A program made the position numbers and the translations under genes. This document shows, one piece after another, positions 38,845 through 47,704 of a DNA stretch of 64,000 nt. Source of the DNA: Actinophytocola xanthii (GTDB taxonomy: Bacteria; Actinomycetota; Actinomycetes; Mycobacteriales; Pseudonocardiaceae); NCBI RefSeq assembly GCF_001921205.1, contig NZ_MSIE01000050.1, positions 1 to 64,000 of the forward strand, written 5' to 3'. Within the stretch, counting starts at the first letter, position 1; each line of letters starts with the position of its first letter. Below the pieces are notes generated by a model, which was not told the origin of the DNA, searched no databases, and saw only the letters and a list, made by a program, of their open reading frames with translations.

Positions 38845-39733
38845 CGGTGTTGTCTTCCTGAGCGACGTTCTCGACCCACACACGGTCGAGGAGGCGCGGG
38901 ACCGCCTCGACAAGTACGAGTCGGACGTACTGCCGACCATTCCGCGGTCGAACTACGACCTGCAGGACGACGGGAAGCTCCACCAGTACCGCGACGTCGA
39001 GCGGTTCGACGAGTGGTTCCACGATCTGGTGCACCGGCCGACGATCACGGACGCGGTGCGGCGCGCGGTCGACTGGGAGCCGCGGCTGTTCTACCTCGAG
39101 GTGTTCCCCAAGCCGCCGGGCGCGGCCGGGGCGGACCCGCACCAGGACCTCTACACGGCGCCGGTGGAGCCGCCGCAGTTCCTGCACCTGTGGATACCGC
39201 TCGTGGACGTCGGCCCGCACAACGGCGGCATCTTCTTCTACCCGGGCACGCACCGGCTTGGCATCGCACCACACATCGAGCGGGCAGGGAAGCCGCCCAC
39301 CGTCGATCCGCAGGTGTTGGAGAGGTTGGCGAGCTACCGGATCCAGGTCGCCTGCCCGGCCGGCTCGGCAGCGCTGTTCGGCGGAGACATGATCCACTAC
39401 AGCGAGCGCAACACCAGCGACCGCTCGCGCCCCGCGCTGGTGATCGGTTTCCGCGGGGTCCACACCGTCATCAACGACGAGGTCGACATCGTGACCAGCC
39501 TGGTCGCCCGGCTCTACCGCGAGGAGATCGGCCTCACCCGCTGCCGACCCGACGACGACTTCTACCAGCTCGGCGGCGAGGACGCGGCACGTGACCGCAT
39601 CCTCGACCGGCTCGCGTTGGACTACGGCGTCACGGTCGCGCCGGAGGACCACCGGGAGTTCGCGTCGCCGGAGGCGCTGGCGAACCTGGTCGTCGGGCGA
39701 CGGGACGACCGCCTGCGGCAGACGTCGCGCTGA
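38786..39733 (+). CDS. PhyH-type dioxygenase with a serine-less carrier-like C-terminal domain
   Basis: 315 aa. Residues 1-230 are a phytanoyl-CoA dioxygenase (PhyH) Fe(II)/2-oxoglutarate enzyme: PHQDLY gives His119 and Asp121, and GGDMIHYSERNTSDRSRP gives His204 and the 2-oxoglutarate-binding Arg. Residues 233-305 resemble a peptidyl carrier protein (LVARLYREEIGLTRCRPDDDFYQLGG...), but the phosphopantetheine Ser is replaced: LGGDSL becomes LGGEDA, with Asp266 at the Ser position. The same segment of the next gene's PCP is strikingly similar. The enzyme probably hydroxylates a carrier-bound residue, and the tail may be a docking mimic. ATG 38786 follows GAGAGGAG. Confidence 0.87.
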   Translation: METRFLSIHDPEIPRALDRDGVVFLSDVLDPHTVEEARDRLDKYESDVLPTIPRSNYDLQDDGKLHQYRDVERFDEWFHDLVHRPTITDAVRRAVDWEPRLFYLEVFPKPPGAAGADPHQDLYTAPVEPPQFLHLWIPLVDVGPHNGGIFFYPGTHRLGIAPHIERAGKPPTVDPQVLERLASYRIQVACPAGSAALFGGDMIHYSERNTSDRSRPALVIGFRGVHTVINDEVDIVTSLVARLYREEIGLTRCRPDDDFYQLGGEDAARDRILDRLALDYGVTVAPEDHREFASPEALANLVVGRRDDRLRQTSR

Positions 39734-39756
39734 GGCGTGGAGAGTCGGAGCGACTG

Positions 39757-41367
39757 GTGAGCACAGCTTCCTCGGAGTCCGACCGGTCCGCCGCCGACGG
39801 GTCGGAGGCCGTGGCGACCATCGTGGGGCTCTTCCGCGACGAGCTCGGCGTCCCCGGATGTCGTCCCGACGACTCCTTCTTCCGGCTCGGGGGCGACTCG
39901 CTCGCGGCGAGCCGTGTGCTCGCCGCGATCAGGCAGCGTTACCAGGTCGTCGTGCCGCTGGCCGACATGTTCGCCACGAGCACCCCGGCGGGCCTGGCCG
40001 CTCTCCTGGTCGAGCTGCGACGGGCCGGTCGACCCCGACGCCGTTCCATCAGCGACAGCGCACGACGACACCGTGGCGAGTACTACCCCCTGGCACTGAG
40101 CCAGGACGGGATCTACCGCATGGACCGAGCACTGGGTGGTATCGGCATCTTCAACAGCCTGACCCGCCTGGAGTTCACCGGTGACGTCGACCCACGGGCG
40201 CTGTGCGAGGCGATCGAGCTGACCGCCCAGCGTCAGGCCGCCCTCCGAACCGTGTTCGGCGTGGCCGACGGACAACCCGGCCAACGCCTGCTGTCCGCAC
40301 CGCCGAGAGTCCGGCAGATGGATCTCGGCCCCGACGGCGAGGCCGCCCTGCGCACCCTGATGCCGCGGCTCCGCGCCGAGGCCTTCGACCTGCACGAGGA
40401 ACCAGCAGCCCGGTTCCACCTGGTGCGCACGGCGCCGAACAGCTGGTCCGTGCTGGTGACCAGCCACCACATCGCCTTCGACGGCATGTCCGCGTCGATC
40501 CTGGCCGACGAGCTGGTGCACGGCTACCAGGTGTGCACCGGCGCGGCGACCGCGCTGCCACCGCTCCGGGCGGACTACCTCGACTTCACGCAGTGGCAAC
40601 GCGAGACGTTGCGGGGAGACCGGCTCGAGGCCCACCTGTACCAGCTCCAGGAGCTGCTCGACGAGCCGGTGGCTCCGCTCGTGCCGGCCGCGGAGACGCC
40701 CGGGTACCGGTCCAGGGCCGAGACGTTCGAGATCGAGCCCGCGATCCTGACCCGCCTGGACTCTCTCGCGACCGACCGCGCGGCGACCCTGTTCGTCGTG
40801 CTCGTCGCCACCCTCCTGGAGTTCTCGCGGCGATGGACGGGGACCGGGCGGCAGCTGCTCACCATCCAGGCGGCGAACCGCACCTGGCCAGGCAGCGAGG
40901 CACTGATCGGGTGCTTCTCCAACCTGCTGCCCGTGGTCGGCGACCTCAGCTCCGCGACCGAGCCCGCGGAGCTGGTAGGCCAGGCCAGGGCGAGCGTCGA
41001 GCGTGCCCTGCGCAACGAGGAGATGCCGTTCGAGCACGCGCTCTCGCTGCTGGCCGAGCGGAGCGGGGACCGGTCCGGTCCGAACTATTCCCCACAGCTC
41101 GGTTTCGTGCTCCAACCGCCGCTCCGGGGCAGCTGGCAGCTCCCCGGATGCGTGGTCAGGACCGAAGCGGTGCTGCCCGCGGGGGACAATGTGGACGCGA
41201 CGGCGTTCCCCTTGGTGCTGGAGTTCTTCCGGAACGGCGACCACCTGCGGGTGCTCAGCCAGCGACTGCTCTCCGTGTGGCCTACGGAGCTGTTCGAGCG
41301 CGCGGTCGGGGAGATCAGGTCGGTGTTGCGTGACCTGGTCGGTGACCCCGCGGCGATCGGCCGGTGA
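39757..41367 (+). CDS. NRPS PCP-C didomain protein
   Basis: 536 aa. N-terminal PCP (residues ~17-90; FFRLGGDSLAASRVL, attachment Ser48) followed by a condensation domain: LALSQDGIYRMDR (C1), SHHIAFDGMS (HHxxxDG beginning at residue 237) and later segments (FVVLVATLLEFSRRW, NRTWPGSEALIGCFSNLLPVV). There is no adenylation domain, so the PCP must be loaded in trans by one of the A domains at 46-58 kb. GTG 39757 follows GGAG at 7-nt spacing. Its stop overlaps the first ABC transporter start (GTGA). Confidence 0.92.
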   Translation: MSTASSESDRSAADGSEAVATIVGLFRDELGVPGCRPDDSFFRLGGDSLAASRVLAAIRQRYQVVVPLADMFATSTPAGLAALLVELRRAGRPRRRSISDSARRHRGEYYPLALSQDGIYRMDRALGGIGIFNSLTRLEFTGDVDPRALCEAIELTAQRQAALRTVFGVADGQPGQRLLSAPPRVRQMDLGPDGEAALRTLMPRLRAEAFDLHEEPAARFHLVRTAPNSWSVLVTSHHIAFDGMSASILADELVHGYQVCTGAATALPPLRADYLDFTQWQRETLRGDRLEAHLYQLQELLDEPVAPLVPAAETPGYRSRAETFEIEPAILTRLDSLATDRAATLFVVLVATLLEFSRRWTGTGRQLLTIQAANRTWPGSEALIGCFSNLLPVVGDLSSATEPAELVGQARASVERALRNEEMPFEHALSLLAERSGDRSGPNYSPQLGFVLQPPLRGSWQLPGCVVRTEAVLPAGDNVDATAFPLVLEFFRNGDHLRVLSQRLLSVWPTELFERAVGEIRSVLRDLVGDPAAIGR

Positions 41368-43151
41368 AGCCGACCGCTCCGGTCGTGCTGCTTACCAGGC
41401 ACGCCTTTCGCACCGCACCGGGATCCACGACCGGCCTGGCCCTGCTCGTACTGCTCGCCTCCGCGCTTCCCGCCGGGCTGGCCATCGCCTCCGGCGCCCT
41501 CGTCGCGACGGGCACGACCCTGCCGGACGCGAGTGGTCCGCTGCTCGGCACGGCGTTCGCCCTGGGCATCCTCTTCGTACTGCAGCAGGTCCTGCTGCCC
41601 GTCGCGCAGGTCTTCGCCGAGAGCGTCGGCCGGCGGCTGGACCGGGAGGTGGCACAGCGGGTCCTGGCCGCCCTCGACCGGCCACGCGAGCTGGCCGCGC
41701 TCACCCACTCCCGCACGACGGAGCTGGTGAGCGCGATCAACGACGGCCTCGCCGGCGCGACCGCGCGGGACGCGCTGGTCGGCGTGGTCAACATGGCCGT
41801 GGCACGGCTCGGCTCCGCCGCCGGCGGGGTCGTCCTGTGCGCCTACCAGTGGTGGCTGGGCGTCCCGGTGCTCCTTGTGCACGCATACGTGATGGTGCTC
41901 GTGTCCCGTTGCTACCAGCGGGCACTGGCCTCGGCCGAGGGCGCGCCGGCGCGGTTCCGGCGGGCCCGGTACCTCAGGGACCTGTTGTGCACCGCCCCCG
42001 CGGCCAAGGAGATCCGGGTTTTCGGCCTCGCCGCCTGGATCCTCGACCGGTACGCCGAGGAGTCGAGCCGCGCGCTGGAGCAGGTCAGGAGCACGCGCAT
42101 CGGTGCGGGACGGGTCGGCGTCCAGAGCGCACTCCTGCTCCTCGCGGTACACACCGCGACGTTCGTGATGCTGGCGCTCGACGTCCGGGACGGCGGCCTG
42201 TCGGTCCCGATGTTCACCACGTTCGCCGTCGCGGCGACCGGTCTGCTCGGCATCACCACCGTCTGGCCGGACCTGCTCAACATCGCGGTCGGCGGCGGGA
42301 CCCTCCTGCTGGTCGACCAGCTCGAGGACCGGCTCGCCCACGAGGACGCCCTCGGCTCCCCCGCTCCCCCGCGGCCGTTGGGGACGATCGTGTTCGAGGG
42401 CGTCGGCTTCCGCTATCCGGGATCGTCGACCTGGGTCGTCCGCGGGCTCGACCTCACCTTCCGCCCGGGCAGGACGACGGCGATCGTCGGGGTGAACGGG
42501 GCCGGCAAAACGACGGTAGCCAAGCTGTTGTGCGGCCTCTACCGGCCTACGGAGGGCCGGATCACGGTCGACGGCGTGGACATCCGCACGCTCGACACCG
42601 CCCAGTGGCAACGCCGGTTCGCCGGCCTGTTCCAGGACTGGGTCCGGTGGTCGCTGTCCCTGCGGGACAACGTGGCCTTTCGGGCCCCGGCCGGCCCCGC
42701 CACCGATGCGGAGTTGACCGCGCTGGCGCGGTGGTGCGGGCTGGCCGAGGTGGTCGACCGGCTGCCGGCCGGGTGGTCGACCCCGTTGAGCCGGGCCTTC
42801 GGCGGCGTGGACCTGTCCGGTGGCGAGTGGCAGCGGGTCGGCCTGGCCAGGGCGCTGTGGGAGCTTCGTGCGGGAGCCGAGGTGCTCCTGCTCGACGAGC
42901 CCACCTCGGCGCAGGACGTGCGCAGTGAGACCGGGTTCTACGAACTGCTGAGGTCGGCGACCTCCGACCGGTCGGTGGTCCTCATCTCACACCGGTTCAG
43001 CATCGTGCGACAGGCCGACCACATCGTGGTCCTCGCCGGCGGAGCCGTCGTCGAACAGGGCGACCACATCAGCCTCATGTCCGCGAACGGGACCTACGCA
43101 CACATGTTCACCCTCCAGTCCGCGCCCTTCTCCGAAGGGGTGCGGTCATGA
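41364..43151 (+). CDS. ABC exporter half-transporter A
   Basis: 595 aa. The N-terminal half contains about six transmembrane helices (LLVLLASALPAGLAIASGAL, AFALGILFVLQQVLLPVAQV and others). The C-terminal ATPase has Walker A IVGVNGAGKTT, signature DLSGGEWQRV, Walker B VLLLDEPTS and switch His SHR. Type I exporter half that should pair with the half encoded immediately downstream (ATGA overlap), giving a heterodimeric exporter for the peptide-polyketide product. GTG start coupled to the PCP-C gene. Confidence 0.92.
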   Translation: MKPTAPVVLLTRHAFRTAPGSTTGLALLVLLASALPAGLAIASGALVATGTTLPDASGPLLGTAFALGILFVLQQVLLPVAQVFAESVGRRLDREVAQRVLAALDRPRELAALTHSRTTELVSAINDGLAGATARDALVGVVNMAVARLGSAAGGVVLCAYQWWLGVPVLLVHAYVMVLVSRCYQRALASAEGAPARFRRARYLRDLLCTAPAAKEIRVFGLAAWILDRYAEESSRALEQVRSTRIGAGRVGVQSALLLLAVHTATFVMLALDVRDGGLSVPMFTTFAVAATGLLGITTVWPDLLNIAVGGGTLLLVDQLEDRLAHEDALGSPAPPRPLGTIVFEGVGFRYPGSSTWVVRGLDLTFRPGRTTAIVGVNGAGKTTVAKLLCGLYRPTEGRITVDGVDIRTLDTAQWQRRFAGLFQDWVRWSLSLRDNVAFRAPAGPATDAELTALARWCGLAEVVDRLPAGWSTPLSRAFGGVDLSGGEWQRVGLARALWELRAGAEVLLLDEPTSAQDVRSETGFYELLRSATSDRSVVLISHRFSIVRQADHIVVLAGGAVVEQGDHISLMSANGTYAHMFTLQSAPFSEGVRS

Positions 43152-44950
43152 CGAAGCCGGCGAAGGCGCACCGGAACGCCCTGTACGCGGCGATCGCCCT
43201 GTCCTGGACGGCCGACCGGCGCGCGACCCTGTTGACGTTTGTCGGCTTCGGACTGCGCCCCGCCCTCCCCGTCCTCATCGCCTACCTGGTCAAGGTCATG
43301 GTCGACGCGGCGGTCGTCGGCGACACCGACCTCCTGGTCAGGGCCGCACTCGGCATCGGGACGGCCGCCGCGCTGTCCGCCGGGAGCGTCCCCTACGCCG
43401 TCGAGCTGTCCACCCGGATGATCGAAAGTACCGCCGTGCTGGTGGACCGGAAGCTGATGACGTTGACCGGCAGCCTGCCGACGGTCCAGGACCTGGACGA
43501 CCCGGAGGTGCTGGACCGGCTGGAGGTACTGCGACAGGAGCGCGTGCGCCTGTCCGAAGGCGCGGACGCCGTCGCCCTCGTGCTCGGAGCGGCCGTCCGC
43601 GCGGGGGTGACCGCGGTCGTCCTCGCCGTCGTCGACCCGTTCCTGTTGCTCACCCCGTTGCTCGCCGTCCCCGCCGTGGTCGCGGCGAGTCGGATGCAGG
43701 CGCGCCGGACCGCTGCGCTGGACACGGCCGCCGCGGACGCGAGGCTGGCACGGCACCTGTACGAGGTCGGCAGTGCTCCCCGCTGGAGTTCGGAGACTCG
43801 GCTGTTCGGTCTCGGACCCGCCATCAGGCGGCGGTACCACGAGGCCGCGGAGCGCGCGGACCGGCACGTGGTCGGGGCGCTCGGCCGCGCCCTGCTGCCC
43901 GTGACCGCCGCCGGGGTCCTGTTCGCCGCGGGGTACATCGGCGCGTTGCTGCTCGTGACACGTCAGTTCGCCGCCGGCGGTGCGACCCTGGGCGAGGTGG
44001 TGCTCACCCTCAACCTGGTGACCCTGATCAGCATCCAGGTCGGGCAGGCGGTCCAGTTCCTGGCGTTCCTCCACCAGACCGTCGACGCCTCCCGCCGGTT
44101 GCTGTCCCTGGAGTCCTATGTGGAGAACTCGGTCGCGCGGACCGGCGGGGACCGGAGCGCGCCCGCCGTCCTCCGGTACGGCATCAGCCTGGCCGGCGTC
44201 GGCCTGCGCTACCCGGGAAGCGGACGGTGGGCGCTGCGCGACGTCTCCCTCCACCTCCCGGCCGGTTCGGTGGTCGCGGTCGTCGGGGTCAACGGTGCCG
44301 GCAAGTCCAGCCTGATCAAACTGCTCACCGGCCTGTACGAGCCGACCGAGGGAACGATCACCGTCGACGGCGAGAGCCTCACCGGGTTTCGACCCGGCGC
44401 GTGGCAGGCCCGTACCAGCGGTTGCTTCCAGGACTTCGTGCGGCCGGAGTTCACCGTCGCGACCGCGGTCGGCGTCGGCGACCTGGCGACCGCGGACGAT
44501 CCGGACGCGGTACGCGCGGCGGTCCGGCACGGCGCGGCGGACGGGATCGTCGCCGCCCTGCCCGACGGGCTCGCCACCCCACTGGGCTCCTCACACGCCA
44601 ACGGAACCGAGCTGTCCGGTGGGCAGTGGCAGCGGCTCGCCCTGGCTCGTGCCAGGATGCGGCCTTCGCCCTGCCTGCTCGTGCTCGACGAGCCGACCTC
44701 GGCGATCGACCCGCTCGCCGAGGACGTGACCCTCCGACGCTACCTGGCCGCCGCCCGGCTGACCGCCGCGCGAGCCAACGGCGTCACCGTGGTCGCCTCC
44801 CACCGGCTCGCCACGGCTCGGGCCGCGGACCTGGTGATCGTGATCGCCGCGGGCGCGGTCGTTCAGTTCGGGTCGCACCAGCGGCTGATGGCCGACTCCG
44901 ACGGCCCGTACCGCGAGCTGTACGAAAGGCAGTCCGGCGCGTACTCGTGA
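43148..44950 (+). CDS. ABC exporter half-transporter B
   Basis: 600 aa. Six-helix transmembrane domain followed by an ATPase with Walker A VVGVNGAGKSS, signature ELSGGQWQRLALARAR, Walker B LLVLDEPTSAID and SHR. It has the same architecture as the preceding half but clearly diverged sequence, as expected for a heterodimer. ATGA overlap upstream. Its stop overlaps a possible GTG start of the SARP gene. Confidence 0.92.
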   Translation: MTKPAKAHRNALYAAIALSWTADRRATLLTFVGFGLRPALPVLIAYLVKVMVDAAVVGDTDLLVRAALGIGTAAALSAGSVPYAVELSTRMIESTAVLVDRKLMTLTGSLPTVQDLDDPEVLDRLEVLRQERVRLSEGADAVALVLGAAVRAGVTAVVLAVVDPFLLLTPLLAVPAVVAASRMQARRTAALDTAAADARLARHLYEVGSAPRWSSETRLFGLGPAIRRRYHEAAERADRHVVGALGRALLPVTAAGVLFAAGYIGALLLVTRQFAAGGATLGEVVLTLNLVTLISIQVGQAVQFLAFLHQTVDASRRLLSLESYVENSVARTGGDRSAPAVLRYGISLAGVGLRYPGSGRWALRDVSLHLPAGSVVAVVGVNGAGKSSLIKLLTGLYEPTEGTITVDGESLTGFRPGAWQARTSGCFQDFVRPEFTVATAVGVGDLATADDPDAVRAAVRHGAADGIVAALPDGLATPLGSSHANGTELSGGQWQRLALARARMRPSPCLLVLDEPTSAIDPLAEDVTLRRYLAAARLTAARANGVTVVASHRLATARAADLVIVIAAGAVVQFGSHQRLMADSDGPYRELYERQSGAYS

Positions 44951-45918
44951 CCGGCAGACGCACCGCACCGCCGATTCTGCCGGTGGAACCGCGTGGACCG
45001 GGCCACGCCGTTTGCGGATCATGGAACCGGATGAGCCGTCGACAGTTGGGGTACATTGTGGACAAGGCGCTACCCACGCATCCTTCCGATGGTATGCAAC
45101 CGATTCCTCGTCCACGCGGGGAGCGGGACGTGGCGGGCGCCGCTCCGGTCGAGGTCCGTTGTCTCGGCGTGTTCGCCCTCACGATCAACGGCCGGACGGT
45201 CGAGCGCTGGCGGGCGGGAAAGGCTCGGGAACTACTTCAGTTCCTGCTCCTCAGGCCGGGTCGAGTCGTCCCGAGGGACACGCTCTGCGACGCACTGTGG
45301 CCCGACTCCCCCGGGACGGGGCGGACGCGTGGCTCGCTGAAGGTCGCCGTCCACGCGCTGCGACGCATCCTCGACGACCACCTCGGTCTCGACGGCCGGG
45401 ACGTGGACACCCAACCGCTGCGGGTGATCACCGTCGAGCAGGGATACCTCCTCGACGTGGACCGCCTGCACATCGACTTCGAGGTCTTCGACGAGCTCGT
45501 CGACCGCGCCCACCGGGCGGACACCGCGCACTCGACGACCGAGGCTGCCGCACGGTTCCGAGCGGCGGTCGAGCTCTACGGTGGTGACTTCCTCGCCGAG
45601 GTCGACGCCGAATGGGCATGTGTACAGCGCGAGTGGCTGCGCAGCCGCTACCTCTACGCCCTCCAACGCCTCGCCGAGCTCGACCTGGCGGCACAGGACC
45701 ACCTGTCGGTGGTGCGGTGGTGTCGACGCATGATCGACGCGGAGCCCCTGTGCGAACAGGCCTACCGCACGCTGATGGTCGCCCACGCCGAGCTGGGCCA
45801 GCTGAGCCAGGTACACCGGTGGTACCAGCTGTGTGTCCGGCGCCTGCGTGAGGTGCTGCAGGCGCCGCCGGACCCGGTCACCGAGCAGGCGTACAGCCGC
45901 GCCCTGCGGCGCGGCTGA
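44947..45918 (+). CDS. SARP/BTAD-type transcriptional activator
   Basis: Up to 323 aa. An OmpR-like winged helix (VRCLGVFALTINGRTVERWRAGKARELLQFLLLRPGRVVPRDTLCDALWPD, then LKVAVHALRRILDD) is followed by the bacterial transcriptional activator domain (HIDFEVFDELVDRAHRA..., RYLYALQRLAELDLAAQDHLSVVRWCRRMIDAEPLCEQAYRTLM). Such proteins activate antibiotic clusters by binding direct repeats near -35 regions. The start is uncertain: GTG 44947 gives a GTGA overlap with the ABC gene, while ATG 45030 or ATG 45093 would trim a non-conserved leader. It converges on the MbtH gene with 5 bp between. Confidence 0.87.
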   Translation: MTGRRTAPPILPVEPRGPGHAVCGSWNRMSRRQLGYIVDKALPTHPSDGMQPIPRPRGERDVAGAAPVEVRCLGVFALTINGRTVERWRAGKARELLQFLLLRPGRVVPRDTLCDALWPDSPGTGRTRGSLKVAVHALRRILDDHLGLDGRDVDTQPLRVITVEQGYLLDVDRLHIDFEVFDELVDRAHRADTAHSTTEAAARFRAAVELYGGDFLAEVDAEWACVQREWLRSRYLYALQRLAELDLAAQDHLSVVRWCRRMIDAEPLCEQAYRTLMVAHAELGQLSQVHRWYQLCVRRLREVLQAPPDPVTEQAYSRALRRG

Positions 45919-45923
45919 GCCGG

Positions 45924-46157
45924 CTACTCCTTCCCGGCTTCCTCGCTCCGGCCCTCCATCGCCACAACCAGCGAGCGTGGGCGCATGTCCGTCCACTCCC
46001 GATCCACGTAGTCCAGGCAGGACGTACGGGTGTCCGGTCCGTGCACGAGCACCCAGCCCGGTGGGACGTCGGCGAACTCGGGCCACAGCGAGTACTGGTC
46101 CTCCTCGTTGCGCAGCACCAGAAAGGTCCCGTCCTCCTGGTCGAAGGGATTGCTCAT
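45924..46157 (-). CDS. MbtH-like protein
   Basis: 77 aa, the usual size. It contains the family pattern [33 protein letters not shown] and the later tryptophan in [12 protein letters not shown]. MbtH-like proteins bind and activate adenylation domains, here probably the stand-alone A domain encoded immediately upstream and the A-PCP protein at 56.4 kb. ATG 46157 is picked from three adjacent possible starts because it lies at the best distance from GGGAGG. Last gene of the NRPS minus operon. Confidence 0.95.
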   Translation of the reverse strand: MSNPFDQEDGTFLVLRNEEDQYSLWPEFADVPPGWVLVHGPDTRTSCLDYVDREWTDMRPRSLVVAMEGRSEEAGKE

Positions 46158-46159
46158 CA

Positions 46160-47704
46160 TCACCCTCCCGTGGTCGAGGTCAACAACGCGGAGAGCGCGC
46201 GTCGATCTCGTTTTCCGTTGGTGTTCGTGGGCAGTTCCCCGACCCGGACCACCCGCGCGGGCAGCAGATGGTCCGGTAGCCAGGTGGCCAGCTCGGCACG
46301 TACCCGGCCACGGAGATCGGCGCCGGCCTCCGGTGTGACCACGAAGAGCACGAGCACCGGCTCCCCCCGCGCGGAGGTGTCGACCACAGCCGCGGCATCC
46401 GTCACCCAGGACAGCGCCCGCGCCGCGTGGTCCAGCTCCCCCAGCTCGATCCGGAAGCCCCGGATCTTCACCTGGTCGTCCCGTCGCCCGTGGAAGCGGA
46501 TGTCCCCCTCCGGGTCGAGGTGCCCGAAGTCGCCGGTCCGGTACCAGCGACCGGGCCGGTCGGGCACCTCCAGAAATCTCGACGCGCTCAGCTCCGGGTT
46601 GTTCACGTACCCGCGAGCGACCTGGCGGCCACCGACGAAGATCTCACCGACGGTGCCGTGCGGTGCCGGGCGGTGGTCCTCGTCGAGCACGACCACCGGG
46701 CTGTGCCGGTAGCCCTGCCCGATCGGCGTGGCCGGGTCCGCCCTGGTGAGCTCGTGCGGGGCAATCTCGGCGAAGGTGTTGTACACGGTGGTCTCGGTGA
46801 TCCCGTAGACGTTGTACCAGGCGGGCGCCATCCCCGGGTGGGCGTCGACCCAGGTACGCATCGCCCGGTAGTTGAGCGGCTCTCCGCAGAAGGTCACCCC
46901 GCGCAGCGGCACACGCAGCCGCTCCTCCGCGACGGCCTCGGCCAGCTGGGCGAACACGCTGGGCACGACGTGCAGCCGGGTGGCACGGTGGCGGAGCATC
47001 AGCTCGGCGAGGAGCTCGGGGTTGCGGCCGGCTTCTCCCTCCACCGCCACCAACGTCGCCCCGACGGCGATGCCGGCCCACATCTCCCACACGCTGACGT
47101 CGAAACCGTGCGCGTGCTGGAGTGGCCACACCTCGTCCTCGCCGAAGGGGAACAGCGGCACCGCGTCGCTCAACAACGCCAGGACGTTGGCGTGCGTGAT
47201 CGCCACTCCCTTGGGCCTGCCGGTGGACCCGGAGGTGTACATGACGTACGCCTCGGGTCCGGGGGTCGCCTCGCGCGAGGCCGGCAGCCGGGGCCCGCCG
47301 GGGAGCAGGTCGTCCTCGTGGACGTCGACGAGGTCGAGCGAGGTGTCGGTGAGAGCGCGTCGGCCGCCGGCGTCGCACACCGCCGCGGCCATCCCGGCGT
47401 CGGCCACGATGTGTCGGATGCGGTCGACCGGGTTCCGCGGGTCCAGCGGCACGTAGGCGCAGCCGAGCCGCATCAGGGCGGCCGAGGCGACCAGCGGGAG
47501 CGGGCCGCGTTCGACGCACAGGCCCACCCGCTGTCCCGGTTCGGCGCCCGCCGCGCGGAAACGGCCGGCCAATGCGTCGACCCGCGCGTCCAGCTCGGCG
47601 TAGGTGAGCGCGGTCCCCGCGCCCGTGAGAGCCGGCCTGTCGGCGAACCGGCGCGCTGATCGGCGCAGCAGTCCGGACAGCGACCCGAGGACGGGACTCA
47701 CCAT
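46160..47704 (-). CDS. Stand-alone NRPS adenylation domain
   Basis: 514 aa with all core motifs: LTYAELD (A2), [15 protein letters not shown] (A3), [11 protein letters not shown] (A4), [12 protein letters not shown] (A5), [16 protein letters not shown] (A6), WYRTGD (A7), [22 protein letters not shown] (A8) and NTNGKRDRR (A10 Lys). By hand alignment to PheA the binding-pocket residues read approximately D-V-W-V-T-C-V-V-Y-K, which I cannot match to a known substrate. There is no PCP, so it works in trans. The start is ATG 47704 or GTG 47701; both overlap the acylase stop. The stop overlaps the MbtH start region. Confidence 0.93.
   Translation of the reverse strand: MVSPVLGSLSGLLRRSARRFADRPALTGAGTALTYAELDARVDALAGRFRAAGAEPGQRVGLCVERGPLPLVASAALMRLGCAYVPLDPRNPVDRIRHIVADAGMAAAVCDAGGRRALTDTSLDLVDVHEDDLLPGGPRLPASREATPGPEAYVMYTSGSTGRPKGVAITHANVLALLSDAVPLFPFGEDEVWPLQHAHGFDVSVWEMWAGIAVGATLVAVEGEAGRNPELLAELMLRHRATRLHVVPSVFAQLAEAVAEERLRVPLRGVTFCGEPLNYRAMRTWVDAHPGMAPAWYNVYGITETTVYNTFAEIAPHELTRADPATPIGQGYRHSPVVVLDEDHRPAPHGTVGEIFVGGRQVARGYVNNPELSASRFLEVPDRPGRWYRTGDFGHLDPEGDIRFHGRRDDQVKIRGFRIELGELDHAARALSWVTDAAAVVDTSARGEPVLVLFVVTPEAGADLRGRVRAELATWLPDHLLPARVVRVGELPTNTNGKRDRRALSALLTSTTGG

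Noticed and set aside
39757-41367. Possibility that the degenerate PhyH tail and this PCP are one frameshifted gene
   Set aside because: Each protein has its own stop, start and ribosome site, and the PCP here is complete with Ser48; duplication explains the similarity better.
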